A stretch of DNA of 64,000 nucleotides, taken from assembly GCA_002294045.1 (NCBI GenBank), contig DBEP01000007.1:35525-99524 (forward strand). The letters run 5' to 3'. The notes under the pieces are model-generated. The model was not told the DNA's origin, ran no database searches, and worked only from the letters and a program-made list of their open reading frames with translations. This document shows, piece after piece, positions 1 through 8,381 of the stretch (position 1 is its first letter; every line of letters starts with the position of its first letter). This DNA is from Lachnoclostridium sp. UBA903 (GTDB lineage: Bacteria > Bacillota > Clostridia > Lachnospirales > Lachnospiraceae). Position numbers and translations under genes: made by a program.

Positions 1-2
1 CA

Positions 3-107
3 GTATACCGCAAAGTGGGGCCCGTTCAGAACGGCACAATGATTTTTCAAACACGCTCTAGGCAGATGGGAGAAATGTGTAAAGTAAAATTTTGTGCCGG
101 AAAGTAA
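3..107 (+). CDS. possible 3' end of an upstream gene (partial)
   Basis: An open frame enters from the left edge and stops at a TAA at 105-107, 34 bases before the response regulator start. It encodes 34 residues with no recognisable domain. A response regulator is often preceded by its sensor kinase, so this could be the C-terminus of a histidine kinase, but the visible residues do not show kinase motifs. It may equally be non-coding. Confidence 0.25.
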   Translation, partial: VYRKVGPVQNGTMIFQTRSRQMGEMCKVKFCAGK

Positions 108-141
108 AATACCCGGCATGCCGGAAAGGTTGAAAGATTAT

Positions 142-765
142 ATGAAGGTTCTGATTGTGGACGATGACAAACTGGTATGTTCTTCTTTGAAAATTATTTT
201 GGATTCCGATAAGGATATAACGGTTATCGGTACCGGAAATAACGGCAAGGAGGGAATCCGCTTATATGAAGAGCTTAAACCCCATATCCTTTTAATGGAT
301 ATCCGTATGGATGAGATGACGGGTCTTGAGGCGGGGGAAATTATTCTGAAGAAATATCCCCAAGCCAAAATACTTTACCTTACTACATTTTTAGATGATG
401 ATTATATTATTAAGGCCCTGAATATCGGCGCGAAGGGATATATGCTAAAACAAGATTTTGACAGCATCATTCCTGCCCTTCATGCAGTTTATAAAGACCA
501 GAATGTTTATGGCAATGAAATAATAACCAAGCTCCCGGGTCTTTTGCACCAGTCCAATCCTGCGGCAAACTATACTGCCTACGGCATAACCGATAAAGAA
601 TACGAGATTATATGCAAAATAGCCGACGGCCTTTCCAACCGGGAAATATCCGAACTCCTGTTTCTCAGCGAAGGAACCGTCCGGAACTATATCAGCCTGA
701 TTTTAGAAAAGCTGTCCCTAAGGGACCGGACACAGATTGCAATTTTTTATTATAAAAACCAATAA
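142..765 (+). CDS. LuxR/NarL-family response regulator
   Basis: A two-component response regulator of about 207 residues that should bind DNA when phosphorylated. The receiver domain (residues 1-115) has the acidic triad D7-D9, the phospho-acceptor D53 in LLMDIRM, the switch threonine in LTTF near 81 and the conserved K103. The C-terminal part (about 145-207) is a LuxR-type helix-turn-helix with NREISELLFLSEGTVRNYIS. The open frame extends 16 codons upstream, but the ATG at 142 starts the canonical MKVLIVDDD and follows a GGAAAGG, so it is chosen. The partner kinase would lie left of the window. Regulation of the facing Opp operon is possible but not shown. Confidence 0.9.
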   Translation: MKVLIVDDDKLVCSSLKIILDSDKDITVIGTGNNGKEGIRLYEELKPHILLMDIRMDEMTGLEAGEIILKKYPQAKILYLTTFLDDDYIIKALNIGAKGYMLKQDFDSIIPALHAVYKDQNVYGNEIITKLPGLLHQSNPAANYTAYGITDKEYEIICKIADGLSNREISELLFLSEGTVRNYISLILEKLSLRDRTQIAIFYYKNQ

Positions 766-833
766 ATCAGCGGTTATTGAGAAAGAGTTTTTCTTGACAG
801 CAGCCTCAGCCCCAATTTATGTGTGGTATGCAG

Positions 834-880
834 ATACCGGCGGCAATAAGAAATCGCCGCCGGTATCCGCTCTTTTTATT
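834..880 (+). terminator. rho-independent terminator after the response regulator
   Basis: A perfect 11-bp GC-rich inverted repeat (834-844 with 856-866, loop of 11) is followed by a T-rich run at 871-880. It lies between two convergent genes. The T-run favours termination of the plus-strand transcript. Confidence 0.8.
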
Positions 881-934
881 TATAAATTTCAGGACTTATA
901 ATTAAGTTCCTGCGCAGGTCAGAGAAACGCTTTT

Positions 935-2773
935 CTATTTTATGGTATCCTCTGCGGTCAATTCGATTAAATGCTGGGTCTGTTTTATATCGGTTGCAAC
1001 AATACTATAGTGTTTTACCCTGTTATTAACCGCTAGAATACCGATTCTCCACATAGTAGGTATGGCAGGCACTTCGTCAAAAAACTGCTGCTGCCAGTCA
1101 TGATATCTCTGTGACAGGAACTCACTGTCCCATCCTTTGTCAGAAGAAATATCCTTTACAATGGCATCAAAGGCATCGCTTGTATATCTGGTATAATTGG
1201 CCGGGGAATTATGTCCCCATAAAGAAGCCGGGTTGGGATCATAACCCGTCTGCCATGCACCGTCATACATGTCAATAGCCGGATCATCCGCTTCCACTGC
1301 TTCATAAAAAGCATTAAACTCCGTAAGACGGCCGTTATACAATTCAACCTTCAGTCCCACGTCCGCCCAATTCTGAATTTTAAACTGCGCATAGGTTTCC
1401 GCATTCTCTCCTTCCATGGTAGCCCAGGTAATTGTAAACGGCTTCCCGTCCGGGTCCTCACGGTAACCGTCCCCGTCCACATCAATATAACCGGCTTCAT
1501 CCAAAAGCGTTTTCGCTTTTTCGGGATCGTAAAAATATCCAGCCAGGTCTTTGTTTTGATAGGTTGCATGTCTTGGAGTAATGACGGAGGTCGCCAGAAA
1601 ACGAAGTCCGCTGTACAGCTCTTTGGCAAGTGTAGCATTGTCAACCGCATATCCGATTGCCTGACGCAGTTTTACCTCGGCCATTTTAGAGTCCGGATTA
1701 TAAACATTCTGATTATTAGCCGCATCCCATTTGCCGAGCTTAAAACCGGTATAGCTGAATACGGTTTCCACATTTCCTATATATTGATAATTAGTCGGGT
1801 CGGTATAGTCCGGATATTGCTGGGCGCTGAAGCTGGCTACGTCAAATTGTCCTTCCTGCATTGCGGCAGGAACCAGTTCCGGTTTTATCACCGTAACAAC
1901 AACGCCGTCCAATTTAGGTTTCCCCATCCAATAATCATCAAATCTTTCATATTCTACCGATTCCCCCGGCACCACATTCTTAACCTTAAACGGCCCATAG
2001 CCAATGGGTTTCACTCTGGATTTCTCATCAGCCGCCATTTCTTTTACCGAAATTCCTTCAAAATAATGTCTGGGGATGGGATGAGTCCAGAAACCGCCGA
2101 CTAAAATGGAGGGATAGAAATCTTTAAAATGGATGGTCAGAGTCATTTCATCGTCAGATAATTCCAACCCTGAAATAGAATCGGCGGTACCGTTGTGATA
2201 TTCTTCCGCTCCCACCACATTCATTTCAGACTCACCGTAACGCATTCCCTCGTAATCTTTACTGCAGATAACTTCATAAGCATAAACCAGATCATCTAAG
2301 GTAACCGGCTCGCCGTCATGCCACTTAACCCCTTCCCGCATATGAAGGGTTATGGTTTTAGCCTCCGTATCATATTCATAAGTAGCCGCACCGTCCTGGT
2401 CTGCAACAAAGTTTTCGTCATAACTGACAATGGGCTCCGTTAACCAGGTTAAAAGCTGGTTATCATAATTATCCTGATAAAATACCGGGTTCAGTATGCC
2501 GGCGAAAGCAGAGGAGGTTACTAAGGCAACTTTCAATACACCGCCTTCTATGCTGGGATTATCATTTATTACCTCAAGCGGAAATTTAGCCGCAACATCA
2601 TCCGGGGCATCTGCAGATTCCTCCGTTTCGTCCGTACTGCCGGCTGTGTTCTCATCTGTTTCCGTAACATTTTCAATACCGCTTGTTTCATTTGTATCCT
2701 TGTTCTTTGAGCAGCCGCTGAGAGTAGAAATTATCATCATGGCTGCCAAAAAGAGAGTTAAAATTTTCTTCAT
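935..2773 (-). CDS. Opp/Dpp-type extracellular substrate-binding lipoprotein
   Basis: The family 5 solute-binding protein (SBP_bac_5 type, 612 residues) of the first peptide-type ABC importer. It starts with a lipoprotein signal peptide whose lipobox is LSGC, so it should be lipid-anchored outside the membrane. An acidic, Thr/Glu/Asp-rich linker follows (about 25-60). The body has family hallmarks such as the REGVKWHDGEPVT segment near 150. It is the last gene of a five-gene minus-strand operon in the order OppD, OppF, OppB, OppC, OppA, 35 bp after oppC. The ligand cannot be read from sequence: oligopeptides are usual, but clostridial members also bind oligosaccharides. Confidence 0.9.
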   Translation of the reverse strand: MKKILTLFLAAMMIISTLSGCSKNKDTNETSGIENVTETDENTAGSTDETEESADAPDDVAAKFPLEVINDNPSIEGGVLKVALVTSSAFAGILNPVFYQDNYDNQLLTWLTEPIVSYDENFVADQDGAATYEYDTEAKTITLHMREGVKWHDGEPVTLDDLVYAYEVICSKDYEGMRYGESEMNVVGAEEYHNGTADSISGLELSDDEMTLTIHFKDFYPSILVGGFWTHPIPRHYFEGISVKEMAADEKSRVKPIGYGPFKVKNVVPGESVEYERFDDYWMGKPKLDGVVVTVIKPELVPAAMQEGQFDVASFSAQQYPDYTDPTNYQYIGNVETVFSYTGFKLGKWDAANNQNVYNPDSKMAEVKLRQAIGYAVDNATLAKELYSGLRFLATSVITPRHATYQNKDLAGYFYDPEKAKTLLDEAGYIDVDGDGYREDPDGKPFTITWATMEGENAETYAQFKIQNWADVGLKVELYNGRLTEFNAFYEAVEADDPAIDMYDGAWQTGYDPNPASLWGHNSPANYTRYTSDAFDAIVKDISSDKGWDSEFLSQRYHDWQQQFFDEVPAIPTMWRIGILAVNNRVKHYSIVATDIKQTQHLIELTAEDTIK

Positions 2774-2808
2774 AATACTCGCCTTCTTTCTTTTATTTTT
2801 TATTACAC

Positions 2809-3726
2809 TTAAGTTACTCTTTGTTTGGCATCGGCTGCACGTTTAATAGCCTGGCCAACAAAATTTATACATAACATCATTACCACTATGAGTAATGCTG
2901 CCGGTATCCACTGCCAAGGTCTGTTCTGCATATTTTCCGGTATGGAAGCGTAACTGATTAAGGTACCCAGACTGGGAGTACTGAAAGGAAGTCCGAAGCC
3001 CAAAAAAGTCAGTCCGGTTTCAAGCCCCATATTTCCGGCCAGATTCAGGGTAAGATTTACTATAATAATAGAAGCAATATTGGGAAGTACTTCCCTGAAC
3101 ATAATAACGATGTTGCTGGTTCCCAGGGTTTTGGAAGCCTGAACATAATCCAGACTGCTCTGCTGTAATGTCTTGGCGCGCACCAGCCTGGCTATTCCGT
3201 TCCAGTTAAATGCCGTCATAACCAGTATAAAGGTAACGACGTTATACTTCGGAATTAAGGAAATAATTACAATTATAATCATCAGATTCGGCAGCATGGC
3301 AAAAAAATCCAGAATGCGCATAATAATGTTATCTATCCTTCCGGCGAAGAAACCTGCTACCAAACCAACCAGAATTCCTATAATCCCGCAGAACACGGTG
3401 ACTCCAAACGCAATCAAAAATGAATTCCTGGCTCCTAAAAACAGCTGTCCCACCATATCACGTCCTGCACTGTCGGTGCCTAAAATAAACTTATCGGAAG
3501 GCGCTTTGTTTATCTGCGTTAAATTCACCTTGGTCGAAGTCCCCGGGTCGGTGAAGTATGCACCGGTAAAAACCGTGATGATAATTAATATCAATAAAAC
3601 AAAGGAAACCAATGCAAATTTATCATGCAGAATTTCTTTCCATATCAATCCCGCAAAAGAAGGAGCCTGATATGCCTCTGTTTGTTTATTCTCTGTATTT
3701 AATGCCTTAAGCTTTGATTTACCCAT
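2809..3726 (-). CDS. OppC-like ABC importer permease
   Basis: Inner-membrane permease of the first Opp-type importer (about 305 residues) with an N-terminal cytoplasmic stretch, one membrane helix, then the BPD_transp_1 domain with five further hydrophobic segments. The EAA-loop motif that contacts the ATPases is visible as ASKTLGTSNIVIMFREVLP. The frame opens earlier, but the ATG at 3726 has a GGGGAG ribosome site eight bases upstream and is chosen over an upstream start that would overlap oppB. It pairs with the next permease and two ATPases of the operon. Confidence 0.88.
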   Translation of the reverse strand: MGKSKLKALNTENKQTEAYQAPSFAGLIWKEILHDKFALVSFVLLILIIITVFTGAYFTDPGTSTKVNLTQINKAPSDKFILGTDSAGRDMVGQLFLGARNSFLIAFGVTVFCGIIGILVGLVAGFFAGRIDNIIMRILDFFAMLPNLMIIIVIISLIPKYNVVTFILVMTAFNWNGIARLVRAKTLQQSSLDYVQASKTLGTSNIVIMFREVLPNIASIIIVNLTLNLAGNMGLETGLTFLGFGLPFSTPSLGTLISYASIPENMQNRPWQWIPAALLIVVMMLCINFVGQAIKRAADAKQRVT

Positions 3727-3745
3727 GAAATCAACTCCCCTTTTC

Positions 3746-4708
3746 CTATTTAATCCTGATTCTGGGATCAACGACGGACATAATGATATCGGATAAAAGC
3801 GTACCTAAAACTGTCAGTACCGCAAATAAAATTATTAATGCATTCACTACGGCATAATCCCTCCGCAGTATGGATTCCAAAAAAAGCTTGCCCATGCCGG
3901 GATAGGAAAAGACATTTTCAATAAAAATGGAGCCGCCCAATAGTGCCGCAATATCGTATCCCATAAAAGATGCAACCGGTAATAATGCGTTTCGAAAAAT
4001 ATGTCTGGAATAAACCTTATTCTCAGGTACCCCTTTGGAACGTGCCGTTATTACAAAATCCGAGTTTTTATAATCAATGATTTCACTTCTTAAATATTGA
4101 ATAATACTTACCGTGTACAATAGGGCCCCCGTCAGCGCAGGGAGGAACATATGATATAATTTATCCAGGTAATAAGGAATAGTACCTGCCAGGTATTTTA
4201 CACTCACACTTCCGCCTACAGGAAACCACTTAAGCTTAAACGAAAAAACAAAAATATTAATCAGCCCAAAGACGACCGAAGGCATTGCCAGGGCAAAAAA
4301 AGTATAGAATACAATTATTTTATCCGGCATTTTTTCATTATAGCGGCCGGAGATAACGCCTAATGTAATGCCGATTATATAATTCAGAATCGTAGTAATA
4401 ACAGAAAGCCAGAACGTATTGACCGCACGCTGTCCAATCAGCTGGGTAACAGGCAGCTTATATGCCGTACTCTCTCCCAAATCTCCCTTAAGAAGATTCT
4501 TAATCCAATTAATATACTTTATGTACCAGGGATCATAATATCCCCACTGCTGGCGCAGCTCCTCCAGCCTTGCCGGGGAAACGTTGGGATCAATTTTACC
4601 CGTTAAAGCATCTCCGGGCATAAAATTGGCAAGTACAAATACTAATATGCTTATTAAAAATACCTGTGGGACAAGTATTAAAATTCTTCTTATTATTGTT
4701 TTCCACAT
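3746..4708 (-). CDS. OppB-like ABC importer permease
   Basis: Permease of 320 residues with the usual OppB layout: one N-terminal membrane helix (about 9-30), an extracytoplasmic region, then the transport domain with about five helices. The EAA-type coupling motif reads ARSKGVPENKVYSRHIFRNALLP, and the C-terminus ends in the family-typical DPRIRIK. It should form a heterodimer with the OppC-like protein 19 bp downstream. The ribosome site is weak, which fits translational coupling to the ATPase gene 14 bp upstream. Confidence 0.88.
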   Translation of the reverse strand: MWKTIIRRILILVPQVFLISILVFVLANFMPGDALTGKIDPNVSPARLEELRQQWGYYDPWYIKYINWIKNLLKGDLGESTAYKLPVTQLIGQRAVNTFWLSVITTILNYIIGITLGVISGRYNEKMPDKIIVFYTFFALAMPSVVFGLINIFVFSFKLKWFPVGGSVSVKYLAGTIPYYLDKLYHMFLPALTGALLYTVSIIQYLRSEIIDYKNSDFVITARSKGVPENKVYSRHIFRNALLPVASFMGYDIAALLGGSIFIENVFSYPGMGKLFLESILRRDYAVVNALIILFAVLTVLGTLLSDIIMSVVDPRIRIK

Positions 4709-4722
4709 ATATTTCTCACTTT

Positions 4723-5649
4723 CTACGGTAAAGCAACATAATGGCTGTCACCAATTTTCTTTAAATCATAGACTGAATTCTCCGGGTTATAATATTCACT
4801 GTATTTTTCTACATAATCCTCCGCCACTTTATCACGGAATCTTTGGGTTTTTCTCCGGTTGGACGGATCCATGTCCGGAATGGCAGCAATTAAACGTTTT
4901 GTGTAAATATGTTCGGGATTGTTATATATTTGCTCCCTGCTCCCCTGTTCCACGAAACGCCCTTTATGCATAATTGCTATATTGGTACACATATGTCTTA
5001 CCACTCCTAAATCGTGGCTGACAAAAAGGTATGCCAGCTTAAACTGCTGCTGGATATCTTTCATAAAATTTAAGATTTGAGCCTGTACGGATAAATCCAG
5101 GGCAGAAACCGGTTCGTCAGCGATAATGAGTTTGGGCTTTAAGGCCATGGCTCTGGCTATTCCAATTCTCTGGCGTTGTCCGCCTGAAAATTCATGGGGA
5201 TATTTAACGGCTGTCTCCGAAGTAAGCCCGACAATATCTAATAATTCATTCACTCTTTTTCGTTCCTCCCCGGCTGTCAGTTTCTCAAAATTACGTAAGG
5301 GTTCCGCAATAATATCCAGAACTCTTTTTTTAGGATTTAGGGATGAATAAGCATCCTGAAATATCATCTGTACACCTCTGCGGTAAGGAGAGCGGTTTTT
5401 GCCGATATATTTTGTAATGTCTTCTCCGTTAAAAAAAATCTGCCCCTCCGTACTCTTGACCAGGCCTATAATAGCTTTGCCGGTAGTACTCTTCCCTGAA
5501 CCGGATTCGCCTACCAGGCCAAAGGTCTCACCTTCCTCAATGGAAAAGCCAATACCGTCAACCGCTTTCACATAACCTTGCGTCCGACCTAATATACCGC
5601 CCCGGATGGGATAATGAACTTTTAAATTATTAACTTCAAGCAATGGCAC
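4723..5649 (-). CDS. OppF-like ABC importer ATPase
   Basis: One of the two ATPases that power the first importer (about 308 residues). Walker A GESGSGKST, the Q-loop region, signature SGGQRQR, Walker B LIIADEP and the H-loop VSHDLGVV are all present. The likely start is a GTG at 5649, preceded by AAAGGAGAGG with good spacing. The open frame continues upstream into the end of oppD, so the longer version is rejected. The C-terminal Cys-containing Opp extension is short here. Confidence 0.87.
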   Translation of the reverse strand: MPLLEVNNLKVHYPIRGGILGRTQGYVKAVDGIGFSIEEGETFGLVGESGSGKSTTGKAIIGLVKSTEGQIFFNGEDITKYIGKNRSPYRRGVQMIFQDAYSSLNPKKRVLDIIAEPLRNFEKLTAGEERKRVNELLDIVGLTSETAVKYPHEFSGGQRQRIGIARAMALKPKLIIADEPVSALDLSVQAQILNFMKDIQQQFKLAYLFVSHDLGVVRHMCTNIAIMHKGRFVEQGSREQIYNNPEHIYTKRLIAAIPDMDPSNRRKTQRFRDKVAEDYVEKYSEYYNPENSVYDLKKIGDSHYVALP

Positions 5650-5662
5650 TTTAACCTCTCCT

Positions 5663-6661
5663 TTACCTATTGAATTCAAAATTTTTATAACAGGAGCATA
5701 ATACATAATGTCCCGGCTTCACTTCATGATATATAGGTTCTTCTTCATGTACCGATAAAGGTATCCAGGGAATACGTTCTGAAAACCGACAGCCTTTCCG
5801 GTTCAGTTTCATAAGGGAGGGAACCATTCCCTGTATTACATGCAGCCGTTCTTTTTCATCGTCAGCCGCCGATATTCCTGGCACAGAGGCAAAAAGTGAA
5901 CGGGTATAAGGGTGAAGCGGATTAGTAAATATTTCATGTACTTCAGCAGTTTCAACAATCTGCCCGGCATACATGACTGCTACTTTGTCCGCCATTTCTG
6001 CAACAACTCCTAAATCATGGGTTATTAATATGATTCCTGATTTCATTTCTTTCTGAAGTTTTTTCAGCAAATCCAAGATTTGAGCCTGTATGGTAACATC
6101 CAACGCAGTAGTGGGTTCATCCGCAATTACCAGGGAGGGTTTGCAGGCTAAAGCTATGGCTATCATGGCACGCTGTCTCATACCGCCGGAAAGTTCATGG
6201 GGAAATTGCTCATAGGTCAGGCCAGGAGACGGGATTCCCGCTCCCTCCAGCAATTCTATGGCACGGTTGCGTCTGTCTTCCCTGCTTAAGGACATGTGAA
6301 AATAAAGACTTTCTTCTATCTGGGCTCCGATTTTCATAAGAGGATTCAATGCGGTAAGAGGGTCCTGAAATATCATCCCGATATCCCTGCCTCGGATACT
6401 ATTAAGATCATTTAAACTCAGAGTCAGCAAATCCTTATCTTTAAATAAAATGCTGCCTTCGATTTTGGTATTTACGCTATTATGTAAATTCATAATCGAC
6501 AAAGCCAGCGCACTTTTTCCACAGCCTGACTCACCAACAATGGCAAAGACTTCATTCTCCCTTACAGAAAGGGAAACACCGTCAACTGCCGCATAGTATT
6601 TACCGTTTATACGAAATGACGTAACGAGATTACTAATCCGAAGTAATTCCTTATTTATCAT
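5663..6661 (-). CDS. OppD-like ABC importer ATPase
   Basis: First gene of the operon, 332 residues. Walker A GESGCGKSA, signature SGGMRQRAMI, Walker B LVIADEPT and H-loop LITHDLGVV are intact, followed by the Opp/Dpp C-terminal region from about residue 255. That region has lost most of the cysteines many relatives use for an iron-sulfur site, keeping only a pair near the end. A GGGAGGAG ribosome site precedes the ATG. The promoter should lie in the AT-rich region upstream (6662-7300). Confidence 0.88.
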   Translation of the reverse strand: MINKELLRISNLVTSFRINGKYYAAVDGVSLSVRENEVFAIVGESGCGKSALALSIMNLHNSVNTKIEGSILFKDKDLLTLSLNDLNSIRGRDIGMIFQDPLTALNPLMKIGAQIEESLYFHMSLSREDRRNRAIELLEGAGIPSPGLTYEQFPHELSGGMRQRAMIAIALACKPSLVIADEPTTALDVTIQAQILDLLKKLQKEMKSGIILITHDLGVVAEMADKVAVMYAGQIVETAEVHEIFTNPLHPYTRSLFASVPGISAADDEKERLHVIQGMVPSLMKLNRKGCRFSERIPWIPLSVHEEEPIYHEVKPGHYVLCSCYKNFEFNR

Positions 6662-6726
6662 AATACTCCTCCCTCTCTATAATTTTGACTACCCGGCATA
6701 AATTCTCATTAAGAAAAACAAGCGTT

Positions 6727-6836
6727 TGATATGCCGGACTTCAGGACTGGCACATTGTCACTTCAGTGACAAACTTCCTAATTACACGTCATTCGCATCC
6801 TGCCCTTTTTATTTTCTAATGAAATAAAAAAGGGGC
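6727..6836 (-). repeat. structured dispersed repeat, copy 1
   Basis: On the minus strand this stretch is an A/T-rich hairpin (6802-6836) followed by a conserved block that includes GATGCGAATGACG and TTTGTCACTGAAGTGACA. A clearly related block in the same order lies at about 23730-23850. The palindrome GTCACTTCAGTGAC is at its core. It is non-coding and probably a repetitive extragenic element of this lineage. The rest of 6662-7300 is AT-rich and holds the oppD leader region and nothing else I can support. Confidence 0.5.
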
Positions 6837-7302
6837 TTCAACACGCTTCCTACTTTCATCCCAGCGCATTGTAAAAGCCTCATCCCATTTATCCTTAATT
6901 GATATATGTATTATATTATTCTTTCCAATCCTTGTCAAGATACCCATATTTTACCGGTTCGTTATATAATTATCTATTTTTAGTGTATATAATTACAAGC
7001 TGCAATAAATTTTTAATCACAACAACGATTTTTGTCTTTCTCAAAAACACAAATTCCGCCTGTCGAAGACTTTGCTACAAGCTTTCTTTTTAATACTTAT
7101 TCCTTTTTTTGTAATCTTATTAGTCATAGTATTATTTTATTAGCGTAACGTATATTTATACATGCTTATTATATAGTGTAACAAAAATTTAAATCAAATT
7201 TAATACTTTCGTAATATTTATACATTTTTTACACCTCAATCTAAGTTAAGCTGCGGAACCTTATTTTCCCACATTTTCTTTTAAAAAAACCAAAAATTAT
7301 TC

Positions 7303-7331
7303 TTGACATTTTTATATAAAAGTAGGATAAT
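7303..7331 (+). promoter_or_regulatory. promoter of the tRNA genes
   Basis: A consensus TTGACA (7303-7308), a 17-bp spacer and GATAAT (7326-7331) lie about 40 bases upstream of tRNA-Pro. This is a sigma-A-type promoter well placed for the tRNA pair. Confidence 0.75.
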
Positions 7332-7372
7332 AGTTTGGCAAGAGTTTTTAAGAAACAGTAAATATTGGTTAA

Positions 7373-7446
7373 CGAGGTGTGGCTCAGATTGGTAGAGCGC
7401 TGCGTTCGGGACGCAGAGGCCGTGGGTTCGAATCCCGTCACCTCGA
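7373..7446 (+). tRNA. tRNA-Pro (CGG)
   Basis: A full cloverleaf can be folded: 7-bp acceptor CGAGGTG/CACCTCG, anticodon stem CTGCG/CGCAG with loop TTCGGGA (anticodon CGG), and T-arm with GGTTCGAATCC. The discriminator is A and CCA is not encoded. It lies directly before tRNA-Thr and shares its promoter. Confidence 0.95.
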
Positions 7447-7462
7447 TTTTTTATGGAACTAT

Positions 7463-7535
7463 GCTGGAATAACTCAGTTGGTAGAGTACCTCACTCGTAA
7501 TGAGGAAGTCGTGGGTTCAAGTCCCATTTCCAGCT
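7463..7535 (+). tRNA. tRNA-Thr (CGT)
   Basis: Cloverleaf with acceptor GCTGGAA/TTCCAGC, anticodon stem CCTCA/TGAGG with loop CTCGTAA (anticodon CGT), and T-loop GGTTCAAGTCC. The discriminator is T. The base right after the gene begins a phage terminase fragment on the other strand, so the 3' end may have been a prophage attachment site. Confidence 0.95.
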
Positions 7536-7634
7536 TTTAAGACGCTCTTTATAGACAGCCTTATAAGCCCTGGTGGCATTAAGGTCAATCAAATATTCAT
7601 CAGCAAACAACTTCTGTTTATCTGTTAATGCCAA
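7536..7634 (-). pseudogene. phage terminase small-subunit N-terminal fragment
   Basis: Read on the minus strand from a TTG at 7634, about 31 residues match the N-terminus of phage terminase small subunits (the TDKQKLFADEYLIDLNAT block followed by a Tyr/Lys-rich helix). An AGAGAGGTGA ribosome-like site precedes the TTG. Similarity stops at the tRNA-Thr boundary, and the frame then runs antisense through the tRNA to a stop. It is a decayed remnant, not a working gene. Confidence 0.7.
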
Positions 7635-7779
7635 CAGGTTCACCTCTCTTTCAATATCTCATATATTTTTATATTTTTCATTGTTAAAATTGCTGTATTC
7701 ACAACCTTTTCATCAATCTTCTAACTTACAAATCGTTTTACTAAAGTCTCCATTAGCATAAGCCTAAGGGGTGGTGCTT

Positions 7780-7869
7780 ATGTACATTACATATAGTGAT
7801 TTATTCACCTTTGTAATTATGCTTGCAGCTATAATAACCCTTGTCAGAAATGACAAGCACAAAAAATAG
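7780..7869 (+). CDS. type I toxin, holin-like small membrane peptide
   Basis: A 29-residue ORF starting MYITYSDLFTFVIML and ending in a basic tail NDKHKK. It has one hydrophobic helix preceded by a short polar N-terminus and followed by lysines, the pattern of the TxpA/BsrG/Fst-like holin-like toxins of Firmicutes. An AAGGGGTGG ribosome site lies 4-12 bases upstream. The 3' end is overlapped by an antisense transcription unit with a strong promoter and terminator, as in known type I toxin-antitoxin pairs. Expected action is membrane depolarisation when the antitoxin RNA is lost. Confidence 0.8.
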   Translation: MYITYSDLFTFVIMLAAIITLVRNDKHKK

Positions 7870-7966
7870 CCGCCCTGCTCTCTGGTAAAGGAAGGACGGC
7901 TAAGTTTTATAGTTAACTTATTTTACCGAGACGGATAGGTGCCACTATCCTCCGGCTGTCTTGCTA
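7862..7966 (-). ncRNA. antisense antitoxin RNA of the type I module
   Basis: A minus-strand RNA of about 105 nt is predicted from a consensus promoter at 7972-8002 to a hairpin at 7867-7902 followed by a T-run (ATTTTTTG on the minus strand). It overlaps the end of the toxin ORF and its 3' UTR, so it could pair with the toxin mRNA and trigger decay or block translation. The hairpin can also end the toxin transcript from the other side. Confidence 0.7.
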
Positions 7967-7971
7967 AGTAT

Positions 7972-8002
7972 ATTATATACCACGGGCCTGCTGTAGTGTC
8001 AA
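7972..8002 (-). promoter_or_regulatory. promoter of the antitoxin RNA
   Basis: On the minus strand: TTGACA at 8002-7997, then TATATA (17-bp spacing) overlapping TATAAT (19-bp spacing) at about 7979-7972. A near-consensus promoter suits a constitutive antitoxin RNA. Confidence 0.75.
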
Positions 8003-8169
8003 TGATAAATTAAAAACACCCCTGCTGCAACGGACGGCTCAAAGAATACGCTGATAAACACTTAGAGTAGACTACTCTTGAAGGTTATATAACAGGCTTG
8101 ATAATAAATGATAACATTATATAAATACTAAATAACAATGTTCCCTGTTAATAATCGGGGATTGGTATT

Positions 8170-8233
8170 AAAAAATAATACAAGCGGGACCGAATCTGAT
8201 TTAGAAACGGTCCCTTACTTCCCTCAATATTTT
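8170..8233 (-). ncRNA. candidate small RNA, possibly an orphan antitoxin
   Basis: A short minus-strand transcript of about 64 nt is predicted. It would start after the promoter at 8240-8268 and end in a hairpin GGGACCG/CGGTCCC (8186-8192 with 8208-8214) followed by a run of six Ts. I found no toxin ORF opposite it. It may be a degenerate second type I unit or an independent small RNA. Confidence 0.4.
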
Positions 8234-8239
8234 ATCTTT

Positions 8240-8268
8240 AATTTAACATATTTCACCTATTTTGTCAA
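8240..8268 (-). promoter_or_regulatory. promoter of the candidate small RNA
   Basis: On the minus strand TTGACA (8268-8263) is followed after exactly 17 bp by TAAATT (8245-8240). A second TTGACA lies 14 bp further upstream. Confidence 0.5.
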
Positions 8269-8381
8269 TAAATTTCTGTCAATGCTGCACTCAAATCTGT
8301 TTATTCCTGAATAATATGGTTTTCTTTGTAGTATCTTCTGTTATTCCAAAATTCAATACGCTTAATTCAAACATAAAATTA

